Source: Mycoplasmatota bacterium
GTDB lineage: Bacteria > Bacillota_I > Bacilli_A > MAG-NZ
DNA: 64,000 bases
Assembly (NCBI GenBank): GCA_018394315.1
Contig: CP074575.1
Coordinates: 1,148,615-1,212,614 of the forward strand
Direction: 5' to 3'
The notes beneath the pieces were generated by a model. It worked only from the letters and a program-made list of their open reading frames with translations. It did not search any database and had not been told where the DNA came from. Each line of letters begins with the position of its first letter. Position 1 is the first letter of the stretch. The position numbers and the translations under genes were made by a program. Of this stretch, positions 33,910 through 42,090 are shown piece after piece.

Positions 33910-34482
33910 ATGGTTACCCAATTTGATTTAAGGAACATAGGAGATAGAAATCCTGTAGTAGAGTTAGAAAAGGAACTCAGTAACATTAAATCTGGTAACA
34001 GAATTGTTTGTATTGTTACCAATGATTCTACTAAGAATATTATAGAAAATATGCTTAGTAAGAAGGGGTACTCGTTTAAAACTACATTTCTAAGAGAAGA
34101 TTTTTATATTGAGTTTATAAATGAAGTAAAAACTAAGGATGAGTATAGAGATTACGTTGTTGTGATAGATAAATTATATATGGGAGAAGCCGAAAAAGAA
34201 TTAGGAAAAGGGTTACTGAAATCATTCATCTATACCCTATGTGAAATGAACGATTTACCAACTCATGTTTTACTTTATAACGAAGGTGTTAAATTGGTTT
34301 CCGATAAATCAGAACTTATTAACAAATTCACTTCATTAAGTGAAAAAGGAGTAGAGATATTGTGTTGTGGATCATGTTTGAAATATTTTGAACTTGTTGA
34401 AAAAATTAAAACAGGAAGAATATCTAATATGTTCGAGATAATAAGTGTACAAATTAATGCCAGTAAAATTATTAAGCCATAA
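33910..34482 (+). CDS. yedF: YedF-like Se/S metabolism protein with degenerate TusA domain
   Basis: The C-terminal half (about 95-185) is the DsrE-like YedF domain: DYVVVIDKLYMGEAEKELGKGLLKSFIYTL, DLPTHVLLYNEGVKLVSDKSE, GVEILCCGSCLKYFELVEKIKTGRISNMFEI, with the CCGSC cysteines. The N-terminal part has the spacing of a TusA/SirA domain (FDLRNIGDRNPVVELEKEL) but the CPxP cysteine is replaced (GDRNP). YedF proteins are annotated as sulfurtransferase-like selenium metabolism proteins. The following gene is DUF3343-like, the usual partner. No selA, selB or selD is in the window. Start ATG follows AAAAGGAGA. Confidence 0.85.
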   Translation: MVTQFDLRNIGDRNPVVELEKELSNIKSGNRIVCIVTNDSTKNIIENMLSKKGYSFKTTFLREDFYIEFINEVKTKDEYRDYVVVIDKLYMGEAEKELGKGLLKSFIYTLCEMNDLPTHVLLYNEGVKLVSDKSELINKFTSLSEKGVEILCCGSCLKYFELVEKIKTGRISNMFEIISVQINASKIIKP

Positions 34483-34724
34483 TGAAACATATAATTACAT
34501 TTGAGAAAGAAAATATGGTATTTAAGTCTCATGAACTACTGAAAGAAAAGCTTGAGATTGAATTGATTCCATTACCAATTTATATAGAAATCAACTACTA
34601 TAATGGGATAGCACCATGTGGTTTTTGCTTATTGATTAGTGACTTTGATTTAGCTCAAGTAAAAAGTATATTATTTCTTGAAAATATAACAATAGACAAG
34701 TTGATTAGATTAGATGAATTTTAA
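34482..34724 (+). CDS. DUF3343-like putative Se/S carrier protein
   Basis: An 80-residue protein with the DUF3343 pattern: IITFEKENMVFKSHELLKEKL at the N-terminus, LIPLPIYIEINYYNG.A.CGFCLLI in the middle, and a short helical end. The cysteine pair is CGFC here. In many anaerobes DUF3343 stands beside yedF and is proposed to carry selenium or sulfur. It overlaps the yedF-like stop by one base (TAATG). Function in this organism is inferred from that partnership. Confidence 0.75.
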   Translation: MKHIITFEKENMVFKSHELLKEKLEIELIPLPIYIEINYYNGIAPCGFCLLISDFDLAQVKSILFLENITIDKLIRLDEF

Positions 34725-34747
34725 TTTTAGAATCTGGAGATGAAACA

Positions 34748-35248
34748 ATGAAAAGAAGTAAGAAAATTTTATTAGTTAGTCATTGTATCTTAAACCAAAA
34801 TAGTGTTGTTGAACCTTTAGCTAGAGATGGAAAAGGTATCTTTAATAAGTTGAAACCATTTATAGATGATGGATATGGAATAGTTCAACTACCATGTCCA
34901 GAGCTTAAGTGTTTTGGCTTAAGAAGATGGGGTCATGTTAAGAATCAGTTTGACTTTCCGCACTTTAAAGATTATTCAAGAGAATTATTAAAAGAATATG
35001 TTAATGATATTGTGAGTTATCTAGATAATGGGTATGACATTTACGGAGTAGCTGGTATTGAAGGGAGCCCATCATGTGGTTGTACTGTTACTTGTTCTTC
35101 GGATGATTGGAAAGGTGATGTAACTACATCCAGTAACACAGTTAAAATGATTAACGGAAAGGGAATCTTTATGACGGTGTTTAAAAATATGTTGAGTAAG
35201 AAAAACATAAATCTAAACTTTTTCGATCTAGTAAAAATGAATGACTAG
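34748..35248 (+). CDS. TudS-related putative desulfidase (CD3072-like, DUF523 group)
   Basis: 166 residues with the pattern of DUF523/TudS-related proteins: KKILLVSHCILNQNSVVEPLARDGKG, IVQLPCPELKCFGLRRWGHVKNQ and GIEGSPSCGCTVTCSS. Three conserved cysteines (HCILN, LPCPE, SPSCG) would hold a [4Fe-4S] cluster, as in the thiouracil desulfidase TudS. GGAGATG lies before the ATG. It follows the yedF/DUF3343 pair by 23 bases, so all three are probably one transcript concerned with sulfur or selenium chemistry. A terminator follows. Confidence 0.8.
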   Translation: MKRSKKILLVSHCILNQNSVVEPLARDGKGIFNKLKPFIDDGYGIVQLPCPELKCFGLRRWGHVKNQFDFPHFKDYSRELLKEYVNDIVSYLDNGYDIYGVAGIEGSPSCGCTVTCSSDDWKGDVTTSSNTVKMINGKGIFMTVFKNMLSKKNINLNFFDLVKMND

Positions 35249-35283
35249 AAAATTCACTTTTTATATATAGAAAATACTTGATC

Positions 35284-35309
35284 AACGACCATAGAGGTCG
35301 TTTTTTTTC
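35284..35309 (+). terminator. Terminator of the yedF operon
   Basis: AACGACC (35284-35290), a 5-base loop, GGTCGTT (35296-35302), then eight T in total. A second hairpin of unclear role follows at 35314-35347. Confidence 0.9.
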
Positions 35310-35313
35310 TTCG

Positions 35314-35347
35314 AGTATAAGAAGTCATAAGCCTTCTTGCTTATACT
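35314..35347 (+). repeat. Second hairpin after the yedF terminator
   Basis: AGTATAAG (35314-35321) and CTTATACT (35340-35347) form a stem that can be extended inward by AAG with CTTCTTG-side bases, leaving a short bulge. No T-run follows. It lies about 85 bases upstream of the next gene and may belong to its leader. Confidence 0.4.
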
Positions 35348-35432
35348 TGTGAAATGTTCCTTTGAATGAAAGAGAAATACTTGGGAAAAATATTTTAAAA
35401 CTTTTTACTGAGTAAAGAGAAAGTTGGATAAT

Positions 35433-36353
35433 ATGAAAAAGACAATCAAGATGATCGTTATATTCTTTTCAGTCTGCTTATTAGGGATAGTGTGGCAATT
35501 TGGTACAATTGTTTTTCAAGAAGGAAATCCCATCCCCATAGTATCTAGCATTATAAAGCTTGAGTCTGGAAAAGATGACTATATTGAAATTACTGATAAT
35601 AGATTTATTACCAAAACAAGTAGCAATGATAACTTCTTTGATTTTCTAGAACAAGAACATAATGTAATAGAAACAACACAAATGGGGGCTGGATATTTCT
35701 TTAGTGGTAATAATAAAGGGATAATGTTAGAGAGTAGGAAATTTACTAGTTCTTATACTCTTTGGAACTTAAATGTTTTCAACTCCTCTGACATAAGCTT
35801 AGATCAATATGATTTATTGGTGAGGTTTAGAGATGACAGATCTGTTTATTATGGTGGTCCAAAGTATGATAAAAAGATTATTCTAAAAAGCGAAGATGGA
35901 ATCGAATTCTTATGTAAGGGATATATACCAAGACCTATTTTAAACTCAAATAATGAAATGATAGCTTATATAGATAATATTTCATTTGAAGAGATTGGTA
36001 ATGCTTTTATATTTGACAATAATACAAAAAAGATTATAAATATCACAAAGTTATCATATAGCAGTAATAATACTGTAAAAGATATCGAGTGGCTAGATGA
36101 AGATAATCTTTTATTAGTGATAGGGTATGCATATGGGACAGTAACAAAAGGTGGGAATGTATATCGATTCAATTTAATTGATAAGGAATTAAAATTGATT
36201 GATAATAACTTAGAAGATAGTAGTGAGATTGTAGATATATTAATTGATGGAGATAAAATTGTTCTTAGAGGAATTAAATGGAGTGATGAAAATTATCTAC
36301 AGTATGATTATTTTAGCATTATACTGACGTGTGATGATATTTTTACATTTTGA
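35433..36353 (+). CDS. Membrane-anchored extracytoplasmic protein, possibly DUF4652-like
   Basis: One N-terminal membrane segment (IKMIVIFFSVCLLGIVWQFG, about 4-23) without a lipobox anchors a 280-residue external domain rich in beta-strands and Asn/Asp. The C-terminal half (PILNSNNEMIAYIDNISFEEIGNAFIFDNNTK, then IEWLDEDNLLLVIGYAYGTVTKGGNVYRFNL) recalls the DUF4652 family of Bacillus. I am not certain of that match. The ATG at 35433 is chosen; a TTG three codons upstream is possible. It stands alone between two terminators. Confidence 0.6.
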   Translation: MKKTIKMIVIFFSVCLLGIVWQFGTIVFQEGNPIPIVSSIIKLESGKDDYIEITDNRFITKTSSNDNFFDFLEQEHNVIETTQMGAGYFFSGNNKGIMLESRKFTSSYTLWNLNVFNSSDISLDQYDLLVRFRDDRSVYYGGPKYDKKIILKSEDGIEFLCKGYIPRPILNSNNEMIAYIDNISFEEIGNAFIFDNNTKKIINITKLSYSSNNTVKDIEWLDEDNLLLVIGYAYGTVTKGGNVYRFNLIDKELKLIDNNLEDSSEIVDILIDGDKIVLRGIKWSDENYLQYDYFSIILTCDDIFTF

Positions 36354-36372
36354 ATAAATATGTTTATAAAGA

Positions 36373-36404
36373 AAACCTCTTCATAGTATAAAGAGGTTTA
36401 TTTT
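36373..36404 (+). terminator. Terminator shared by converging genes
   Basis: AAACCTCTT (36373-36381) pairs with AAGAGGTTT (36391-36399), followed by ATTTTTT. It overlaps the stop codon of the minus-strand Mrp gene. The A residues at 36372-36375 would give only a short T-tail in the other direction. Confidence 0.75.
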
Positions 36405-37420
36405 TTATTAAATGAATCTATTATTTGTTCTGCAATTCTATCATATGTTTTACTTAACTCATCAGTTTCCAAGAATAAAGAATGATACTTACCATTAGTT
36501 GGTTGTGTAAGTGGAATTTGTTCTAGTAATTCAATACCAAGTTCCTTGGATACTTGTTGTCCTCCACCGTTTCCAAAAACGTTATGTTTATTACCATCTA
36601 TTTCTAGGTAAGACATGTTTTCAATAACACCAATAATAGGGTGTCTTAATTCTTTAGCCATTAGTCCAGCTCTAACCGCAACATGTGATGCACTGGGATG
36701 AGGAGTTGTAACTAATAGTTGACGTGTTTGAGGGATTAATTGTTGAATATCCATCGCAACATCACCTGTACCTGGTGGTAAATCAATTAATATATATTCA
36801 ATATCAGCTGACCACTTCACATCATTTAAGAAATGTTTAAGAAGCTTTTGCAACATAGGTCCACGCCACATAATTGGCTTATTACCATCCACTAACATAG
36901 CTGTTGTTATTACCTCTATACCTTCTTTTAATACTGGGATAATCAAATTCTCTCTTTGAGTAGGAAGTTTAGTTATTTCCATTACTTGATTTATGCTACT
37001 ACCATATATATCAGCATCAATTATACCTACTTTTTTACCCATTCTAGACAGGGCTACACCTATATTAGCCGTTAAAGTTGATTTTCCAACTCCACCTTTT
37101 CCTGACGCAACTGCTAAGAAATTAACTTTTGAGTTTGGAGCAAGTATTGTTGTTTCTCCCGCTGCTCTTGTATTTAATTTAGTATACTCTACTCTAACCC
37201 CACTAAATCCCAACTCTAATTTTAAGATTTTCATCAATTCATATTGGAAATCATCTTTTTTGGGAGAAGTATCATCAGCTAACGCAATAATTAGATAAAC
37301 TTTATTATTCTCTTTATCTATGGTGATTTTTCTGATACCACCATTTGACTTTAGTGTTTTACCACTTGTTGGATCTATTAGACCACTTAGTTTTTCAGTT
37401 ATTTGTTTTTCTGTTATCAA
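36398..37420 (-). CDS. Mrp/ApbC/NBP35-type iron-sulfur carrier ATPase
   Basis: The N-terminal 85 residues are a MIP18/DUF59-like domain. The rest is a deviant-Walker P-loop ATPase with SGKGGVGKST (106-115), DADIYGSS and DLPPGTGD. These proteins bind and transfer [4Fe-4S] clusters. The CxxC that usually follows ENMSY in the C-terminal part is missing (ENMSYLEIDGNKHNVFGNGGG), so the bridging cluster site seems lost. The start is TTG at 37420 with AAAGGAGG about 11 bases upstream. It is divergent from the DUF134-NifX operon, which holds two more P-loop ATPases. Confidence 0.88.
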   Translation of the reverse strand: MITEKQITEKLSGLIDPTSGKTLKSNGGIRKITIDKENNKVYLIIALADDTSPKKDDFQYELMKILKLELGFSGVRVEYTKLNTRAAGETTILAPNSKVNFLAVASGKGGVGKSTLTANIGVALSRMGKKVGIIDADIYGSSINQVMEITKLPTQRENLIIPVLKEGIEVITTAMLVDGNKPIMWRGPMLQKLLKHFLNDVKWSADIEYILIDLPPGTGDVAMDIQQLIPQTRQLLVTTPHPSASHVAVRAGLMAKELRHPIIGVIENMSYLEIDGNKHNVFGNGGGQQVSKELGIELLEQIPLTQPTNGKYHSLFLETDELSKTYDRIAEQIIDSFNKK

Positions 37421-37529
37421 GGTAAACTTGCCTCCTTTTAATTTATAGTATTATCATAAATTATTTAGTCTATTTAAACAAACAATATACAAAAAATAAA
37501 TCCTATTCTTTGAAAAACCTGAGTGATTA

Positions 37530-37577
37530 TTGACAAAAATTATGAAAAGGTATAATATTTAAGTGAGCATATGCACA
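37530..37577 (+). promoter_or_regulatory. Promoter of the NifX/ParA operon with GCATATGC palindrome
   Basis: TTGACA (37530-37535) is followed by TATAATAT (37551-37558), read as TATAAT after 15 bases or TAATAT after 17. Just downstream, TGAGCATATGCACA (37564-37577) is a near-palindrome centred on GCATATGC. Its position at the start of transcription suits a repressor, possibly the DUF134 helix-turn-helix of the first gene. Confidence 0.55.
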
Positions 37578-37598
37578 TAATAGCGAAAGGAGAAAAAT

Positions 37599-38285
37599 AT
37601 GACTAGAGTTAGAAAAAAGAGATACTGTAGACGACTTGACAATGGAAAAGTTTATAAACCACATACCTTAGTGAACAACCAAGAAGAAGTATATATTGAG
37701 CTAGATGAGTTCGAGGCTATAAGACTCTGTGATCATGAAGACTATAGTCAAGTTGATGCAAGTAAGGAAATGGAAGTCTCACGAGCAACAATCCAACGAT
37801 TACTTAAGTCAGGTAGATTTAAGGTGATAGATGCTCTATTACATTATAAAGTTATAAATGTAAAAAATGAGACTCATAATATTAAATTAAAAGGAGAAAA
37901 CAACATGAAAACAAATTTTAAAGATGAATTGAGAATTGCATTTCCAACATCAGATGAGGAGAGAGTAGATGAACATTTTGGACATTGTAAATCTTTTGCG
38001 ATTTTCACAGTTAAAGAGGGAAAAGTTCTAAAGAAAGAATTTGTACAAGCACCACCACATGCCCCAGGTGTACTTCCAAGATTTCTAGGTGAGCTTAACG
38101 CCTCAACTATTATCACTGGTGGAATGGGACAAATGGCAATCAATCTATTTAAAGAGCAGGGAATTGAAGTAATACTTGGAGCTAGAGGAAGTATCATTGA
38201 AAATTTAAATGAATATTTAGGTGGAGAACTAGAATCAGAAGGTTCAGCTTGTGATCACCATCACGATGAAAGTTGTAGCCATTAA
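37599..38285 (+). CDS. DUF134 - NifX/NifB-type fusion protein
   Basis: Residues 1-95 are DUF134: RKKRYCRRLDNGKVYKPHT, VYIELDEFEAIRLCDHEDYSQVDASKEMEVSRATIQRLLKSGR, a helix-turn-helix resembling sigma-4 regions. Residues 105-215 are a dinitrogenase iron-molybdenum cofactor (NifX/NifB C-terminal, RNase H-like) domain: LRIAFPTSDEERVDEHFGHCKSFAIFTV, ITGGMGQMAINLFKEQGIEVILGA. A His/Cys-rich tail (CDHHHDESCSH) may bind metal. A good AAAGGAG precedes the ATG. It heads a four-gene operon with NifX and two ferredoxin-ATPases. It could couple cluster or metal binding to transcription. Confidence 0.9.
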   Translation: MTRVRKKRYCRRLDNGKVYKPHTLVNNQEEVYIELDEFEAIRLCDHEDYSQVDASKEMEVSRATIQRLLKSGRFKVIDALLHYKVINVKNETHNIKLKGENNMKTNFKDELRIAFPTSDEERVDEHFGHCKSFAIFTVKEGKVLKKEFVQAPPHAPGVLPRFLGELNASTIITGGMGQMAINLFKEQGIEVILGARGSIIENLNEYLGGELESEGSACDHHHDESCSH

Positions 38286-38309
38286 CCTTATTAAGAAAGG
38301 AGTGTCATT

Positions 38310-38684
38310 ATGAGAATTGCGGTATGTGCTAAAGATGAAGGTCTGAATTCTTTAGTCTCAGATAGATTCGGTAGATCTGAAAAATTTGTGATTTTTGATA
38401 CAACAAATCAAGAGTATATAACAATTGAAAATAGTGCAAAAAATGAGTCTGGCGGAGCGGGAGGAAGTGCAGTTAGATTATTAGATAAAAACAAGGTAGA
38501 TATTATTTTGGTTCCAGAGTTAGGTCCTAAGGCGATGGATGCTATAAATGCTTATGAGTTGAAAGTATATTCATTTGGTGACTCTATTACTGTTGAAGAA
38601 GCTATTAATGGATTTAGTGATGCAAAATTAGAAAGAATTTTAACAAACACTAATGATGGTCACCGTGGATTACGTAGAGTTTAA
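38310..38684 (+). CDS. NifX-family (orange-protein-like) cofactor-binding protein
   Basis: A 124-residue single-domain member of the dinitrogenase iron-molybdenum cofactor family: MRIAVCAKDEGLNSLVSDRFGRSEKFVIFD, GAGGSAVRLLDKNKVDIILVPELGPKAMDAINAYELKVYSF. The orange protein (ORP) of Desulfovibrio, which binds a Mo-Cu sulfide cluster, belongs to the same family. The sequence alone does not say which cluster is bound. It lies 24 bases after the DUF134 fusion gene, with AAAGGAG before the ATG, and 14 bases before the first ATPase gene. Confidence 0.87.
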   Translation: MRIAVCAKDEGLNSLVSDRFGRSEKFVIFDTTNQEYITIENSAKNESGGAGGSAVRLLDKNKVDIILVPELGPKAMDAINAYELKVYSFGDSITVEEAINGFSDAKLERILTNTNDGHRGLRRV

Positions 38685-38698
38685 AGGAAGATAAATTT

Positions 38699-39541
38699 AT
38701 GAATATAGCTGTTTTGAGTGGAAAAGGTGGAACAGGTAAAACCACTATAGCTGTGAATTTAGCAGTTAATAGTAAAAATGCGGTGTTGATCGATACCGAT
38801 GTGGAAGAACCAAACAGTCATATCTTTTTAAAACCTCATATAGAAAGAACTTATGAAATTAAAAAAAAATATCCTGTTATTGATACAGTAAAATGTACTC
38901 TATGTGGGGAATGTGGTGATTTTTGTAATTATAATGCAATTCTTCCTGCTAAAAACAAAGTGTTAGTCTTAAAAGAACTTTGTCACGACTGTGGGGGTTG
39001 TGAATTAGTATGTTCGTTTGACGCAATCAGTTTTGATAAAAGGGATATTGGAAAGATATATTCAGGAAAATCTCAAAATGATATTCCAATCATATATGGC
39101 GATTTAAACGTTGGAGAAGTGTCTGCAGTTAAGATTATAGAAAGATTAAGGGAAATTGTAGCAAACGAGGAATTGGTTATTATTGATTCACCACCAGGGA
39201 CATCGTGTTCAACCGTGTCTGCAGTGGAGGAAGTAGATTATGCAATAATAGTGTCAGAGCCCACTCCGTTTGGAGTAAGTGATATGAAAATGGTTGTTGA
39301 AATGCTTAGACACATGAAGATAAGTTTTGGTGTAGTAGTTAATAAATCAGGTCTTGGAGATAATGAAATATACGAATACTGTAAAGATGAAGGTATTGTT
39401 ATATTAGAAGAAATTATATTTGATACTGAAATTGCAAAGTCATATGCTAAAGGAGATATTTTAAGTTATAAGATAGAAGGGTATAGTGAAAAAATGAGTT
39501 CAATAATGAACAAGGTACTAGAGAGTGAGAATAATGAATGA
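38699..39541 (+). CDS. MinD/ParA-type ATPase with inserted ferredoxin domain 1
   Basis: The 280-residue protein starts NIAVLSGKGGTGKTTIAVNLA (deviant Walker A). An inserted 2[4Fe-4S] ferredoxin domain at about 60-120 has CTLCGECGDFCNYNAI and CHDCGGCELVCSFDAI. The ATPase part resumes with VIIDSPPGTSCS and later VVNKSGLGDNEI. This is the family of the ORP-associated ATPases (DVU2103/2104 type) common in anaerobes. It overlaps the next, paralogous gene by 8 bases. The pair probably works as a heterodimer on iron-sulfur or Mo-containing cofactors. Confidence 0.92.
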   Translation: MNIAVLSGKGGTGKTTIAVNLAVNSKNAVLIDTDVEEPNSHIFLKPHIERTYEIKKKYPVIDTVKCTLCGECGDFCNYNAILPAKNKVLVLKELCHDCGGCELVCSFDAISFDKRDIGKIYSGKSQNDIPIIYGDLNVGEVSAVKIIERLREIVANEELVIIDSPPGTSCSTVSAVEEVDYAIIVSEPTPFGVSDMKMVVEMLRHMKISFGVVVNKSGLGDNEIYEYCKDEGIVILEEIIFDTEIAKSYAKGDILSYKIEGYSEKMSSIMNKVLESENNE

Positions 39542-40391
39542 GATAGTAATAGTATCTGGAAAAGGAGGTACTGGAAAGACAACATTAGCTGCATCTTTAA
39601 TTCCTTTCTTTGGAGAAGTTGTTATTGCTGATTGTGACGTTGATGCTCCAGACCTAGATATTTTACTCGATACTTCCTTAAAATATGAAGAAGACTTTGT
39701 TGGGTTAAAAAGGGCAAAAGTAAATAATCAATTATGTGTGAATTGCGGATTGTGTTATGAAAAATGTAATTTTAATGCAATTGATATAAATATTGAAATT
39801 AACAAAACTAAATGTGAAGGTTGTGGTGTTTGTGAGTACATTTGTCCAGTAGATGCAATTACAATGGAAGATTCAGTCGTTGGGCAAATTTTTCAATCGG
39901 GAACTGAATTCGGAGATATTGTACATGCCAAACTGATACCAGGAGAAGAGACATCTGGAAAACTAGTTGCTGAAGTAAGAAGTAGAGCGAAGGCTTTAGC
40001 AACTAAAAATAAGATCAAGAACATAATAATAGACGGCTCACCAGGGATTGCTTGTAATGTTATTTCTTCAATCACTGGTACATCTAAAGCAATTATAGTT
40101 ATTGAGCCAACACTATCAGGATTACATGATTTAGAAAAGATTCATAGTCTAGTTAACAAGTTTAGGATACCTATTTTAATAGTGATAAATAAGTGTGATT
40201 TATCACGTGATGAGTCATATAAGATTGAAAAATATTGTTTTGACAATGATCTAGAGATTGCTCTTAAGATACCTTTTGATAGAACAATAGTAGAGGGGAT
40301 TACAAAAAAGAAGATTCCTTCACTTTATAATCATGAGCTATTTAAAAGTATTGGTTTTAATGATTTTATAGATAAGCTAAAGATTAACTAA
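39534..40391 (+). CDS. MinD/ParA-type ATPase with inserted ferredoxin domain 2
   Basis: A paralogue of the previous protein, 285 aa: EIVIVSGKGGTGKTTLAASLIPFF, DCDVDAPDLDILL, then a ferredoxin insert with CVNCGLCYEKCNFNAI and CEGCGVCEYICPVDAI, and DGSPGIACNVISS and VINKCDLSRDESYKIE in the ATPase core. ATG 39534 is chosen because the in-frame GTG at 39525 lies further inside the upstream gene; the ribosome binding site is weak, so translation is probably coupled. It is the last gene of the operon and is followed by a strong terminator. Confidence 0.92.
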   Translation: MNEIVIVSGKGGTGKTTLAASLIPFFGEVVIADCDVDAPDLDILLDTSLKYEEDFVGLKRAKVNNQLCVNCGLCYEKCNFNAIDINIEINKTKCEGCGVCEYICPVDAITMEDSVVGQIFQSGTEFGDIVHAKLIPGEETSGKLVAEVRSRAKALATKNKIKNIIIDGSPGIACNVISSITGTSKAIIVIEPTLSGLHDLEKIHSLVNKFRIPILIVINKCDLSRDESYKIEKYCFDNDLEIALKIPFDRTIVEGITKKKIPSLYNHELFKSIGFNDFIDKLKIN

Positions 40392-40425
40392 TCAAGATTA
40401 TACTATCTAAAATCTTTGATACTAG

Positions 40426-40450
40426 AAAACGCTATAAATAGCGTTTTTTT
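40426..40450 (+). terminator. Terminator of the NifX/ParA operon
   Basis: AAAACGCTA (40426-40434), loop TAAA, TAGCGTTTT (40439-40447) and a T-run. The A-run on the left side would also give a T-tail for the converging minus-strand gene. Confidence 0.9.
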
Positions 40451-40463
40451 ATATTATCTAAGA

Positions 40464-41180
40464 TTATATCCCTAGTGTTTGAAAGAAAGGGACGAATTCT
40501 TTTCCGTTCCAGTTTAATGATGTTTGAATATACCCTAAGTTATCAGCATTATATCTACCAGCAACCCTCTGGGTTGCATAAAGGCCAAATACACCATTTC
40601 TATTAAAGTCTATGGGATATAGGCCCCCAAGAGGATTGACCCAGCCCGTTACAGGATCTTTAAGAACTCCATTGACATTATATATCTCTGATAGATAATT
40701 TGGCCCTTTATATAAGATATTCAAAATGTATTTTCTATCCTTAGTATTGACTTCGACTTCGTAGTTATCTTTATATTTTATTTCATAAGTATATTTCTCA
40801 TTGAAATTACTATGATCAAATATTTTTTTCGGATTGCCTAGCACAAATGTATACACATAATAAAATGCATACCCACCAGAACCTCCTGAATCAATACTTA
40901 CTAATATGTCATTTACTCTATCTCCAGTAAAATCACCTAGAAAAACTGTAGGATTATACCCGGCGTTTTCTTCTAAAGGAATCTTTGTAACTTTGCCTGA
41001 ATCTCCGTCTTGAATTAGAAGCGTCAAGTCAGTAAGGAAAGAACTCTTTATATCTAGTCTATTACCTATTAGATAAACATGATCATTTTTTCCATCACCG
41101 CTTATATCTCCTTCTTTGTAAGCAATTATTATATAATCATTATTCTTCCTGTTACTCAAAACATAATTTTGATAATCCAA
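40464..41180 (-). CDS. FG-GAP/VCBS-like protein, 238 aa
   Basis: Two copies of a calcium-binding type motif are seen, GDISGDGKNDHVYLIG near 25-40 and GDFTGDRVNDILVSIDSGGSGGYAFYY near 84-110, like FG-GAP/VCBS beta-propeller repeats. A third weaker one is PIDFNRNGVFGLYATQ. There is no signal peptide, so it may stay in the cell or leave by a non-classical route. Similar proteins are common in Bacillus-type genomes and lack a known function. AGGAGG lies before the ATG. It stands alone and converges on the ATPase operon. Confidence 0.7.
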   Translation of the reverse strand: MDYQNYVLSNRKNNDYIIIAYKEGDISGDGKNDHVYLIGNRLDIKSSFLTDLTLLIQDGDSGKVTKIPLEENAGYNPTVFLGDFTGDRVNDILVSIDSGGSGGYAFYYVYTFVLGNPKKIFDHSNFNEKYTYEIKYKDNYEVEVNTKDRKYILNILYKGPNYLSEIYNVNGVLKDPVTGWVNPLGGLYPIDFNRNGVFGLYATQRVAGRYNADNLGYIQTSLNWNGKEFVPFFQTLGI

Positions 41181-41322
41181 TTTTAGACCTCCTTAATATG
41201 TAGTATGTTATGAGAATTTTTTTTGTTATATTACTAATTTATATATAACTAATAATATGATTTTAAAAAATGTAATTGAATAAAATTTTCTTATATAGAA
41301 AAAATAATTAAGAGGTGGTCAA

Positions 41323-42090
41323 ATGGGCGTAAGTTGGAAAGGTTCAATATCGTTCGGATTAATTTTTATACCTATAAGTTTACAAATAGCAACTAGCGAG
41401 GAGAAAATTGGCTTTAATATGCTTCATAAAGACTGTAAGCATAGAATTCACTATAAAAAAGTTTGTGAGCATTGTTTGGAAGAAGTAAAGCAAAATGAAA
41501 TAGTTAAGGGATATCAATATGAAGAAGATAAATATGTAGTATTTAATGAACAGGACTTTGAGAAAATCAAGACTCCTAAAGATAAATCAATAAATATTGA
41601 GCAATTTGTAAATCTAGATGAAATAGACACTATCTTTTATGATAAAACTTATTACGTCGTACCTACTGGTGGTGAAAGAGCGTTTGAACTCTTAAAACGA
41701 GCACTGATTGAGACGAAGAAAGTTGGTATCGCTAAAACCGTATTAGGGACTAAGGAAAGTCTTGTTGCACTTAGAATGAGTGGTGACAAATTAGTACTTA
41801 ATAAGATGTTTTTCTTAAGTGAGATAAGGAGCGTACAATACCCAATATTAAATATTGAAGTAAATCAAGCTGAGGTTAACCTTGCAAAGCAATTAATCGA
41901 AAACATGACATCCAGATTTCAACCTGAAATATATCGAGATGAATATATAGAAAAGATTAAGAAGGCTGTTAAACAAAAGATAGAAGGTAGAAAAATCACA
42001 GTAACTGAAGAGTTACCAGATAATAATATTATTAATTTGATGGAGGCACTACAAGAAAGCGTAAGGAAAACTGAAACACCTACATTATGA
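41323..42090 (+). CDS. ku: DNA end-binding protein Ku
   Basis: A 255-residue bacterial Ku: MGVSWKGSISFGLIFIPISLQIATSEEKIGFNMLHKDCKHRIHYKKVCEHC at the start, then GYQYEEDKYVVFNEQDFEKI, YYVVPTGGERAFELLKRAL and a C-terminal helical tail without the long lysine extension of some Ku proteins. Ku binds double-strand ends and recruits the ligase in non-homologous end joining. GAGGTGG precedes the ATG. It overlaps the ligase gene by 4 bases. Confidence 0.96.
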   Translation: MGVSWKGSISFGLIFIPISLQIATSEEKIGFNMLHKDCKHRIHYKKVCEHCLEEVKQNEIVKGYQYEEDKYVVFNEQDFEKIKTPKDKSINIEQFVNLDEIDTIFYDKTYYVVPTGGERAFELLKRALIETKKVGIAKTVLGTKESLVALRMSGDKLVLNKMFFLSEIRSVQYPILNIEVNQAEVNLAKQLIENMTSRFQPEIYRDEYIEKIKKAVKQKIEGRKITVTEELPDNNIINLMEALQESVRKTETPTL

